Made by a program: the position numbers and the translations under genes. Below the pieces are notes generated by a model. That model saw only the letters and a program-made list of their open reading frames with translations. It was not told the origin of the DNA and did no database searches. Shown here piece after piece: positions 17,545 to 24,897 of a stretch of 64,000 bases of DNA. Source of the DNA: Roseococcus suduntuyensis (GTDB lineage: Bacteria; Pseudomonadota; Alphaproteobacteria; Acetobacterales; Acetobacteraceae); the NCBI RefSeq assembly GCF_014196305.1, contig NZ_JACIDJ010000001.1, forward strand, positions 728,194-792,193. The letters are read 5' to 3'. Numbering within the stretch: the stretch's first letter is position 1; the number at the start of each line of letters is the position of its first letter.

Positions 17545-18393
17545 CAGGAAGGACCAGTCCTCCTGGGCCAGGCCGGCCAGGATGGCGGCCAGGTTGGCGC
17601 GCAGCCGGTCGAAGCCGGCGTGGCGCTCGATCCGCGCCTCGTCCATGTAGAGGCTGCGGGCGATCTCGATCTGGATGGCGTGCACCCGCTCGCGCGGGCG
17701 GCCGTAATGGCGCGTGATGTAGCCCCCGGCATAGGGGTCGTTGCGGCGCACGCGGTAGCCCTGGCGCTGCAGCGCGGCCTCGATGAGGCGCGTCGCGCGG
17801 GGCGCGCAGGCGGTGCCATGCGCGTCGCCCAGGATGATGTCGGGCTGGTCGGCGCCGGGCGCGGGGTGGCTCGGCATGGAATGGCAATCCACCAGCAGGC
17901 AGGCGCCGAACTGCACCCGCGTCTCGGCGATCAGGTCGCCCAGGGCGGCGTGGAAGGGTTCCCAGCAATTCCGCACCCGGCTTTCCGCCTCGCGGAAGGA
18001 GAGGCGGCGGCGGTAGATGGCCTCGCCGGAGGCCACCACGCGGGCGATGGTGCCGAGCCCCGCCCCCACGCGCGGGCTGCCGCTGTTCACCCAGGGCGGC
18101 AGGGGGGCGTCGAACATGCCTGGGTCCAGTTCCCAGGGCTCGCGGTTCGCGTCGCACCAGGCCCGGGGGAAGCGGGCGGCCAGCAGGGGGGCGCCGAGGC
18201 GTGGGGCGGCCGCGAAGAGGTCGTCCACGAAGGCGTCCTCGCTGCGGCGGAGGGATTGCGCGTCCAGCCGCGCGGCGTCCAGGAATTCCAGAGTGTAGTC
18301 CCGCCCCGAATGCGGCGAGGTGAAGACCAGCGGGCAGAGGGCCGTGGCGGGTCGGGTCAGGTCATAGGCGGTGAGGGGGGCGTGCTGGTCCAT
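17542..18393 (-). CDS. N-formylglutamate amidohydrolase family protein
   Basis: 283 residues. Family enzymes hydrolyse N-formyl-L-glutamate to glutamate and formate at the end of one histidine degradation route. Visible are 'VFTSPHSGRDY' near the start (a zinc-ligand region), 'EPWELDPGMFD', LLVDCHSMPSHP in the middle (Asp/His), and 'ILGDAHGTACAP' followed by 'RNDPYAGGYITRHYG'. These are the conserved blocks of the family. No hut genes are nearby, so it may act on another N-acyl amino acid. Its TAG stop is the first triplet of repeat copy B. Divergent from the DUF169 gene, with 113 bases between. Confidence 0.88.
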   Translation of the reverse strand: MDQHAPLTAYDLTRPATALCPLVFTSPHSGRDYTLEFLDAARLDAQSLRRSEDAFVDDLFAAAPRLGAPLLAARFPRAWCDANREPWELDPGMFDAPLPPWVNSGSPRVGAGLGTIARVVASGEAIYRRRLSFREAESRVRNCWEPFHAALGDLIAETRVQFGACLLVDCHSMPSHPAPGADQPDIILGDAHGTACAPRATRLIEAALQRQGYRVRRNDPYAGGYITRHYGRPRERVHAIQIEIARSLYMDEARIERHAGFDRLRANLAAILAGLAQEDWSFL

Positions 18394-18506
18394 GGGTCCG
18401 CCCTACACCACCACGCGCGCGCGCCGCTGTCACCCGCCGGCTTCCGGGGGGCGGCGCATTCGTGCCACGCTGCACGGGTCCGGCAAGAAATCAGGAGGAA
18501 ACCGCC

Positions 18507-19313
18507 ATGCCCGATGGCATCACCGAGAAACCCGCGCCGACGGGGCCGGAGCTGGTCCAGCTCGCCTCACAGCTGTCGGAGCTGTTGAAACTCCGCACCC
18601 TGCCCTTCGGCATGAAGCTGATGCGCGACGCGGCCGAGCTGGATTCCGTCCAGGGGCTGCGCCGCCCGCCGACGGGCAAGCGCTTTTCCACCTGCCAGCT
18701 TGTCACGCAGGCGCGCATCGCGGGCTTCACGCTCGCCATCACCCACGACAACGTGCCGGAATTCTCCAATTGCGGCGGGGTGATCGGGCTGAACCAGCCC
18801 TCCGACCTCTATCTGTCCGGCCGCAAGATGGAGGGCGTGTGGTTCGAGAACCTGGAGGCCTCGGCCGCGCACCAGGCGCAGATGCCGCGGGTGCCGCCCG
18901 AATACCACGCGCTGGTGGTCTCGCCCCTGCGGTCGGGAAGGCTGAACCCGCCGGATGTCTGCCTGTTCTACGCCAACCCCGCGCAGATGATCCTGTTCAT
19001 CAACGGGCTGCAATGGCGCAACTACCGCCGCTATGACTTCTCGATCACCGGGGAGAGCGCTTGCGCGGACAGCTGGGGCCGGGCCCTGCGCGACCGGACG
19101 GTGTGCCTCTCCATCCCCTGCTATGCCGAGCGGCGCTATGGCGGCGTGGCCGATGACGAGATGCTGATGGCCTGCCCCCCCGCCGATCTCGCGCGCGGGA
19201 TCGAGGGGCTGATGGGACTGGCCAAGGCGGGGCTGCGCTATCCCATCATGCCCTATGGCCCGCAATCGGACCCCGCGGCGGGCATGGACAAGAGCTACGC
19301 CGGAAAGGCGTAG
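18507..19313 (+). CDS. DUF169 domain protein
   Basis: A 268-residue protein of the DUF169 family (function unknown). It is recognised from '[10 protein letters not shown]' near residue 34, the conserved cysteine segment [17 protein letters not shown] near residue 62, '[19 protein letters not shown]' in the middle and '[19 protein letters not shown]' late. A strong AGGAGGAA SD lies seven bases before the ATG at 18507. It overlaps the convergent amidohydrolase by 19 bases. Neighbours suggest small-molecule catabolism, but no substrate can be named. Confidence 0.8.
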   Translation: MPDGITEKPAPTGPELVQLASQLSELLKLRTLPFGMKLMRDAAELDSVQGLRRPPTGKRFSTCQLVTQARIAGFTLAITHDNVPEFSNCGGVIGLNQPSDLYLSGRKMEGVWFENLEASAAHQAQMPRVPPEYHALVVSPLRSGRLNPPDVCLFYANPAQMILFINGLQWRNYRRYDFSITGESACADSWGRALRDRTVCLSIPCYAERRYGGVADDEMLMACPPADLARGIEGLMGLAKAGLRYPIMPYGPQSDPAAGMDKSYAGKA

Positions 19314-20158
19314 AGCTTCGCGGGGTTGTCCACGAGGACGCGCTGGCGCGTGGCCTCGTCGGGCAGCCAGTCGTCCAGCCAGTCGAGCAGCAGGCCGTCA
19401 TCGAGCATCTGCTCCGGCGTGGCGAATTGCGTGTGCGGCCAGTCGGTGCCCCAGACGCAGCGTTCGGGCGCCGCGGTGAGGAAGCGGCGCGCCAGCGGTG
19501 CCAGATCGTCATAGGGCGGGCGGCTGGCGCGGTAGCCGCAGAGCTTCACCCAGGCGCGGCCCGTGTCGAGCAGCCGGCAGGCGGCGTCCATGGCGGGGCT
19601 TTGGGCACCATCGGCGGCGCGGGCGCCGGCCATGTGGTCCAGCACCACGGGCACGGGCAGCCCAGCGAGGCGGGGGGCCAATTCCACCAGCGCCTCGCCC
19701 TTGAGGAAGAGCTGGATGTGCCAGCCCAAGGGCGCGATGCGGCGGGCCAGGGCTTCAAGTTGTTCCAGCGGCGCGCCATTGCCGCTGACGGCGTTGAAGC
19801 GCACGCCCACCGCCCCGGCATCGGCCATGGCCTGCAAGGGCGCGTCATCCTCCACCACCACGATGGCGCGGCTGTCGGCCCGGCCAAGTTGTTCCACCGC
19901 ATCCAGCGTCACGGCATTGTCGGTACCATAGACGCTGGCCTGCACGATGACGCGCCGCGTCAGCCCCAGCGTGTTCGCCATGTCCAGGTAGTGCGGCACC
20001 AGCGCGGGCGGCGGCGTGTAAGGGCGCGCCTCGCTCAGCGGGAAGCGGTCATAGGGGCCGAAGATGTGGAAGTGGCTGTCGCAGGCGCCCACGGGCGCGC
20101 GGCGGCGCGGGGCGTTGGTGCGGGCGTTCGCGGGGGCGCAGGTGAAGGTCAGGTCCAT
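19295..20158 (-). CDS. Amidohydrolase family 2 (LigI / pyrone-dicarboxylate lactonase-like)
   Basis: 287 residues with the TIM-barrel metal-hydrolase pattern: first-strand metal site in [12 protein letters not shown], an acid in 'VVLDHMAG', and the late catalytic Asp in [12 protein letters not shown]. The order matches LigI-like 2-pyrone-4,6-dicarboxylate lactonases and related amidohydrolases of aromatic or sugar-lactone breakdown. There are no lig genes beside it, so the substrate is open. It converges with DUF169 (19-base overlap), and its 5' flank carries repeat copy D. Confidence 0.85.
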   Translation of the reverse strand: MDLTFTCAPANARTNAPRRRAPVGACDSHFHIFGPYDRFPLSEARPYTPPPALVPHYLDMANTLGLTRRVIVQASVYGTDNAVTLDAVEQLGRADSRAIVVVEDDAPLQAMADAGAVGVRFNAVSGNGAPLEQLEALARRIAPLGWHIQLFLKGEALVELAPRLAGLPVPVVLDHMAGARAADGAQSPAMDAACRLLDTGRAWVKLCGYRASRPPYDDLAPLARRFLTAAPERCVWGTDWPHTQFATPEQMLDDGLLLDWLDDWLPDEATRQRVLVDNPAKLYAFPA

Positions 20159-20165
20159 GTGACGT

Positions 20166-20203
20166 CGGATCCGCGGAGGTGGAACACCGGAGCGGTGAAT
20201 CCG
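20166..20203 (+). repeat. Intergenic repeat, copy D (hairpin 1 only)
   Basis: CGGAT 20166-20170 pairs with ATCCG 20199-20203, CCGC 20171-20174 with GCGG 20192-20195, and GGTG 20178-20181 with CACC 20185-20188 around a GAA loop, with the same TGA bulge before the outer 3' arm as in copies A-C. The AACAAAGG linker and a matching second hairpin are not evident downstream. It lies between the divergent starts of the amidohydrolase (20158) and the SDR (20285), unlike the other copies, which follow gene ends. Confidence 0.75.
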
Positions 20204-20241
20204 CCGCCCGGCACGGCACCAGATTGCGGCCCGCGCGCCCC

Positions 20242-20259
20242 CGGCGCAATCTTGCGCCG
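20242..20259. promoter_or_regulatory. Perfect inverted repeat upstream of the SDR gene
   Basis: CGGCGCAA and its exact complement TTGCGCCG flank a two-base TC spacer, 25 bases before the SDR start codon. The form suits a dimeric repressor operator; the two-base spacer is too tight for an RNA hairpin with all eight pairs. A competing pairing exists between AGATTGCG (20221-20228) and CGCAATCT (20245-20252). No regulator gene is adjacent. Confidence 0.4.
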
Positions 20260-20284
20260 CAATGAGCCAGGGGAGCGAGACGGC

Positions 20285-21034
20285 ATGAGCAAGGTGGCGG
20301 TGGTGACGGGTGCCAGCACGGGAATCGGGCGGGCCTCCGCGCTGGCTTTATTGAAGGCGGGCTATCGCGTGGCGCTGGTGGCGCGCCGCCAGGCCGACCT
20401 GGAGGAGACGGCGCAGATGGCCGGTTCCAATGCCGGCAATGCCATGCCCGTGCCCACCAATGTGGCCGACCCGGACAGCGTGGCCGCGGTCTTCACGAAG
20501 CTGAAGGCGGAATGGGGCCGCTGTGACCTGCTGTTCAACAACGCCGGCATGGGCGTGCAGGGCTTCCTGCTGGAGGACCTTCCCGTGGAGAAGTGGCAGG
20601 AGGTGGTGAACGTCAACCTCAATGGCAGCTTCTACTGCGCGCAGCAGGCCTTCCGCATGATGAAGGAGCAGTCGCCGCAGGGCGGCCGCATCATCAACAA
20701 CGGCTCGATCAGCGCGCATGCGCCGCGGCCGGACAGCATCGCCTACACGGCCACCAAGCACGCCATCACGGGGCTGACGAAGTCGCTGGCGCTGGACGGG
20801 CGGAAATACAACATCTGTGCGGGCCAGGTGGACATCGGCAACGCGGCGACGAACATGACTCAGCGCATGACCAAGGGCGTGAAGCAGCCCAATGGCGAGA
20901 TGGTGGTGGAACCGACCATGGACGTGCAGAACGTGGCCAACGCCATCGTCTACATGGACAGCCTGACCCTGGACGCGAACGTGCTGTTCATGACCATCAA
21001 GGCGACGAAGATGCCGTTCGAGGGGCGCGGCTGA
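20285..21034 (+). CDS. Short-chain dehydrogenase/reductase (SDR)
   Basis: 249-residue classical SDR: NAD(P)-binding [12 protein letters not shown] at residues 6-17, structural NNAGMG near 80, catalytic Ser in '[14 protein letters not shown]', and the YTATK active-site motif near residue 154. The arginine pair in '[14 protein letters not shown]' after the second strand favours NADPH. AGGGGAG lies about nine bases before the ATG. It is monocistronic as far as can be seen, preceded by repeat copy D and an 8-base inverted repeat. Substrate unknown. Confidence 0.9.
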   Translation: MSKVAVVTGASTGIGRASALALLKAGYRVALVARRQADLEETAQMAGSNAGNAMPVPTNVADPDSVAAVFTKLKAEWGRCDLLFNNAGMGVQGFLLEDLPVEKWQEVVNVNLNGSFYCAQQAFRMMKEQSPQGGRIINNGSISAHAPRPDSIAYTATKHAITGLTKSLALDGRKYNICAGQVDIGNAATNMTQRMTKGVKQPNGEMVVEPTMDVQNVANAIVYMDSLTLDANVLFMTIKATKMPFEGRG

Positions 21035-21065
21035 TTCACGCCGTCGCCGGTTGCGGCGACGGCGA

Positions 21066-21875
21066 TCAGATGCGGAAGGCGGCGCCCAGCACGCCGCCAT
21101 TCACCACCATCCGACCGATGGCGTCCTGGATGAAGGCATCCAGCACCGCGTTCACGCGCGGCAAATCGGGCGGTGGTGGCAGGCGCGGCAGCAGGGTCGC
21201 CATGCGGCCCGCTTCCTTCCGCGCCAGCTCGCGCGTGGCGGCGATGGCCGCCTGCAACTCGCCGCGCGCGTGCAGCGGCGCCAGCACACCATGCGCCAGC
21301 GCCAGCGCGCCCGGCCAATGCGCCATGTGGCGATACATGCTGGCCAGGATGGGCTGTTCCGCCGTGCTGCCCATGGCGTTCAGCGCCAGCACCATCTCCG
21401 CCGCGTGCGGCGGCATCTCGTGCAGCGCCAGCAGGGCGGGCAACGGGATGGGTGCTTCGTCAGGGAAGATCGGCGCGCGCGGCGTGCCGCTGGCGACGAA
21501 GCCCGGTGCCGTGCTTTCGCGCAGCAGGGTGAGAGCCGCCAGCGCCATGGGGTTGCTGCGGTCATAGGCCGCGATCACGTCGCGCACCGGGGCGGGGTCG
21601 AGGCCGATGCAGGCCCAGGCCGCCGCCGGCACGCGCGGCGCCTCCGGCAGCGGGCGGTCGGCGCGCAGCACAGCCGCCGCCGCCGCCACATGCCCGCCGA
21701 CATAGAGCGGCTTCAGGCTCGCCCAGGCCCAGGGCAGCGCACCGTCGAACACCGCCAGGTGCCGCCAGATCAGGTTCACCACGCCGATGCGATAGGTGGC
21801 GCGGATATCGGCGAAGATCTCCGCGATCTCGCCCGTCGCCTCCGCTTCGACAGTGGCGGGGACGGGGTCGCTCAT
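21066..21875 (-). CDS. DehI-like (halocarboxylic-acid dehalogenase family) protein, tentative
   Basis: A 269-residue helical protein last in an acyl-CoA operon. The N-terminal block (EIFADIRATYRIGVVNLIWR then 'HLAVFDGALPWAWASLKPLY') and the symmetry of two similar helical halves resemble DehI-type proteins, whose characterised members hydrolyse 2-haloacids. I cannot place the DehI catalytic Asp with certainty, so the enzymatic call is weak and many such proteins may not be dehalogenases. The ATG overlaps the stop of the enoyl-CoA hydratase (ATGA), implying tight co-expression with acyl-CoA oxidation genes. Confidence 0.55.
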   Translation of the reverse strand: MSDPVPATVEAEATGEIAEIFADIRATYRIGVVNLIWRHLAVFDGALPWAWASLKPLYVGGHVAAAAAVLRADRPLPEAPRVPAAAWACIGLDPAPVRDVIAAYDRSNPMALAALTLLRESTAPGFVASGTPRAPIFPDEAPIPLPALLALHEMPPHAAEMVLALNAMGSTAEQPILASMYRHMAHWPGALALAHGVLAPLHARGELQAAIAATRELARKEAGRMATLLPRLPPPPDLPRVNAVLDAFIQDAIGRMVVNGGVLGAAFRI

Positions 21876-22675
21876 CGCCCGGTGAAGACGCCGGGCCGCT
21901 TTTCCAGCATCGCGTTCACCGCTTCCTTGTGGTCCGCCGTCTCGTGCGCGATGGCCTGGAACGCTGCCGACATTTCCAGGAGCGAGGCGAGCGACATGTG
22001 CTGCCCTTCGCGCAGCAGCCGCTTGGTCATGCGCAGCACCTGGGGCGGGTTCTTCGCCACGCGCGCGGCCAATTCCCGCGCGGCGCCCATCAACTCGCCA
22101 TGCGGCACCACGCGGCTGACGAGGCGCGCGGCCAGCGCCTGCTCGGCGTTCAGCGGGTCGCCGGTGAAGGACATCTCCGCCGCCATCGCCATGCCCACCG
22201 CGCGCGGCAGCAGCCAGGCGCCGCCATCGCCGGGCACGATGCCCACGCGCACGAAGCTTTCCGCGAAGATGGCCTTCTCGCTCGCCACGCGCATGTCGCA
22301 CATGCAGGCGAGGTCGAGCCCCGCGCCGATGGCGGCACCATTCACGGCGGCGATGGTGGGCAGGTCCAGCTCCCACAGGGCCAGCGGAATGCGCTGGATG
22401 CCGCGCCGGTAGTTCTCGCGCATCACGGCCGGGCTGTCGGCGGCCATGATGCCCTTGCGGTCCCGCATGCCCTTCAGGTCACCGCCCGAGCAGAAGGCGG
22501 GGTCCGCGCCGGTCAGGATCACGCAGCGCACACTGTCATCGCGCGCGATGCGGCGGCACGCGTCCTCGACTTCCGCGCAATCCTCGAAGGAGGAGATGGC
22601 GTTGCGTCGGTCAGGTGCATTCAGCGTGAGCGTGACGACTGGGCCGTCCTGCTCGATCTTGAGGAAGTTCGTCAT
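21872..22675 (-). CDS. Enoyl-CoA hydratase/isomerase family protein with altered catalytic positions
   Basis: 267-residue crotonase-fold protein. The CoA/oxyanion segment PAFCSGGDLKGM is intact. Relative to classical hydratase, the first catalytic Glu position is Asp (GAGLDLACMCD) and the second lies in 'FAESFVRVGIVPGDGG', where Phe aligns with Glu. It may therefore be an isomerase, hydrolase or dehalogenase of the same fold rather than a hydratase. Third in the operon acyl-CoA dehydrogenase x2, this gene, DehI-like, with a 13-base gap upstream and an ATGA overlap downstream. Confidence 0.88.
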   Translation of the reverse strand: MTNFLKIEQDGPVVTLTLNAPDRRNAISSFEDCAEVEDACRRIARDDSVRCVILTGADPAFCSGGDLKGMRDRKGIMAADSPAVMRENYRRGIQRIPLALWELDLPTIAAVNGAAIGAGLDLACMCDMRVASEKAIFAESFVRVGIVPGDGGAWLLPRAVGMAMAAEMSFTGDPLNAEQALAARLVSRVVPHGELMGAARELAARVAKNPPQVLRMTKRLLREGQHMSLASLLEMSAAFQAIAHETADHKEAVNAMLEKRPGVFTGR

Positions 22676-22688
22676 GCCAGGTGTTCCT

Positions 22689-23672
22689 TCAGGCGTCGCG
22701 CGCGGTCAGGTCGGGCCAGAGGTTCGCACCGCCGCGGGCAAGAGCAAGTTTGCCGATCTCGGCGGCCCAGGCGCGGTCGGTGCCGCCCTCCTCGCGCCAG
22801 GCCCAGAGGCGGCGGGTGAAATGGTGCAGCTCATGGTCCTCGGTGATGCCGATGGCGGCGAAGACCTGGTGCGCGGTGGCGGCACCGAAGGTCGCGGCCT
22901 CGCCCGCCACGACCTTGGCGCAGCCGATCTCGAAACCCGCCTCCGCCAGCCCGCGCGCATCCACCGCGCGGGCGGCATTGCTGACGGCGACTTGCACGGC
23001 CGCGACCTCACCCGCCATGGCGGCCAATTGCTGCTGCACCGCCTGGAACTTGCCGATGGGCCGGCCGAATTGCCGCCGCGTATTGGCCCAGTCCACGGCC
23101 AGCGCCAGGATGCGTTCCAAGGCGCCCGCGATCTGCGCGGCGCGGATCAGCGCCAAGCCCTGCCGCAGCGCGCGCGGACCATGGCTGTTGGGCAGGATGC
23201 CGGCGGCGCTGCGCTGGCCCAGCGTCAGGTCATCGCGCGGTTCACGTCCGATGTTCGCGCCCGGGGTGGCGCCCTCGACGGGGTGCAGCGTCAGCCGCGC
23301 GCCGTCCAGCTTCACCGCATTCGTGGCATGGCGGCCGAAGGGCGCGGCCTTCTCGCCCAAGGCGAGCACGCCATCGGGCACCTCCACACCCGCCGCCGAG
23401 AGCAGGGCAGCGCCCAGCATGGTCTCGGCCATGGGCACGGGCGCGCCATGCTTGCCCAGCACCTGCCAGAGTGCTGCCGCATCGCCCCAGGAAAGGCCGA
23501 CGCCGCCCGCCTCTTCCGGCACCAGGGCCAGGGCGAGGCCCTGTTCGCTCAAGCCATCCCAGAGGGATTGCGGGAAATGGCCCGCCTCGACCTCGCGCAG
23601 CGGCGCGACGCCGCCCGCATCGGCCACCAGCCGTTCCACCTGCTCGACGAGAATGCTGCGAAGTTCACTCAT
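22689..23672 (-). CDS. Acyl-CoA dehydrogenase family, shorter subunit
   Basis: 327 residues, shorter than a full acyl-CoA dehydrogenase (about 380), with a reduced middle beta domain. The C-terminal helical domain is clear: RRQFGRPIGKFQAVQQQLA near residue 215 and 'AIGITEDHELHHFTRRLW' near 275. Together with the adjacent larger gene (two-base gap) it fits the heteromeric acyl-CoA dehydrogenases known from steroid side-chain degradation, in which two unlike subunits form one FAD site. Heteromer formation is an inference from pairing. Confidence 0.88.
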   Translation of the reverse strand: MSELRSILVEQVERLVADAGGVAPLREVEAGHFPQSLWDGLSEQGLALALVPEEAGGVGLSWGDAAALWQVLGKHGAPVPMAETMLGAALLSAAGVEVPDGVLALGEKAAPFGRHATNAVKLDGARLTLHPVEGATPGANIGREPRDDLTLGQRSAAGILPNSHGPRALRQGLALIRAAQIAGALERILALAVDWANTRRQFGRPIGKFQAVQQQLAAMAGEVAAVQVAVSNAARAVDARGLAEAGFEIGCAKVVAGEAATFGAATAHQVFAAIGITEDHELHHFTRRLWAWREEGGTDRAWAAEIGKLALARGGANLWPDLTARDA

Positions 23673-23674
23673 GG

Positions 23675-24811
23675 TCAGCGCAATCCCAGATCGCGCGCGA
23701 TGATCCCGCGCAGAATTTCCCGCGTGCCGCCGCGCAGGCTGAAGGTGGGCGTCAGCTGCGTCAGCGCCGCCAGCAGCGCGCGGAGTTCGGCAGGGCTGTC
23801 CTCGGGGTCGAGCAGGCCGCGCAGATGCTCGGGCAGGACCTGTTCGAAGACATTGCCCACATCCTTCACGAGCGCGGCCTCCACCGCTGGGTCCTCGCCG
23901 CGTTCCAGCATCCCGCCCACCGAGAGCGACATGCCACGCAGCGCCGACAGCCGCGCGACCATCCGGCCCACGCTGACCTCCGCCCCCGGCACGGGGTTCG
24001 CGGCCAGCGCATCCAGCCCTTGCGAGAGGGCCGGGAAAGAGGAGAGGTAGCGGTCCGGCCCGCTGCGCTCGAAGGCGAGTTCGCTGGTGGCCTGCGCCCA
24101 GCCCGCGCCCTCCGCGCCGACCAGGTCATCCTCGCCCAGCATCACGTCGTCGAAGGTGACCTCGTTGAAACTGTCCGCGCCCGCCAGGTCGCGGATGGGG
24201 CGGATGGAGATGCCCGACAGCTTCAAGTCCACCAGGAATTGCGACAGCCCGGCATGGCGCGACCCGCCCTCCGGCGCCGGCGAGGTCCGCACCAGCGCGA
24301 TCATGTAGTCGGACTTATGCGCGAAGGTCGTCCAGATCTTGCGGCCGTTCAATTTCCAGCCGCCCGGCACGCGCTCGGCCTTGGTGCGGAGGTTGGCGAG
24401 GTCGCTGCCCGCATCGGGCTCGGAGAGGCCGATGCAGAAGGCGAGTTCGCCGCGCGCGATGCCGGGCAGGATGCGGCGGCGCTGTTCCTCGGTGCCCAGC
24501 CGCAGGATCAGCGGGCCGGATTGCCGGTCGCCGATCCAGTGCGCGCCCACGGGGGCGCCGGCGGCCAGCATTTCTTCCAGCACCACCACGCGCTCCAGGC
24601 CCGAACGCTCATGCCCGCCATAGGCCGCGGGCCAGGTCATCCCGATCCAGCTGCGGGCGCCCACCTCGCGGGAGAAGTCCCGGTCGAAGCCCATCCAGGA
24701 ACGGGCGCGGATGTCGGGCGTCCAGGCGCGGCCCGCCTCGGCCAGGAAGGCGCGCAGCTCGGCGCGCAGGGCCTCCGCACCCGGGGGTGTGTCGGGCAGG
24801 TCAAAGCGCAT
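23675..24811 (-). CDS. Acyl-CoA dehydrogenase family, larger subunit
   Basis: 378 residues with all three domains. 'WPAAYGGHERSGLERVVVLEE' is the N-terminal helical block, FCIGLSEPDAGSDLANLRT the FAD-contacting block, and 'LNGRKIWTTFAHKSDYMIAL' the middle beta domain. The C-terminal motif is SLRGGTREILRGIIARDLG, where medium-chain enzymes have Y-E-G-T, so the usual catalytic Glu there is Gly. The base may sit elsewhere or on the partner subunit. First gene of the four-gene minus operon, divergent from the CoxL-type gene. Confidence 0.9.
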   Translation of the reverse strand: MRFDLPDTPPGAEALRAELRAFLAEAGRAWTPDIRARSWMGFDRDFSREVGARSWIGMTWPAAYGGHERSGLERVVVLEEMLAAGAPVGAHWIGDRQSGPLILRLGTEEQRRRILPGIARGELAFCIGLSEPDAGSDLANLRTKAERVPGGWKLNGRKIWTTFAHKSDYMIALVRTSPAPEGGSRHAGLSQFLVDLKLSGISIRPIRDLAGADSFNEVTFDDVMLGEDDLVGAEGAGWAQATSELAFERSGPDRYLSSFPALSQGLDALAANPVPGAEVSVGRMVARLSALRGMSLSVGGMLERGEDPAVEAALVKDVGNVFEQVLPEHLRGLLDPEDSPAELRALLAALTQLTPTFSLRGGTREILRGIIARDLGLR

Positions 24812-24897
24812 GTTGTCTCCTCCGCGAAGAAGCGTAACGGCCCTGCGTTGCCAGGGCGACCCCCCACACCTAGTTTGCAGGGAAGCCTTGGGGAGAC

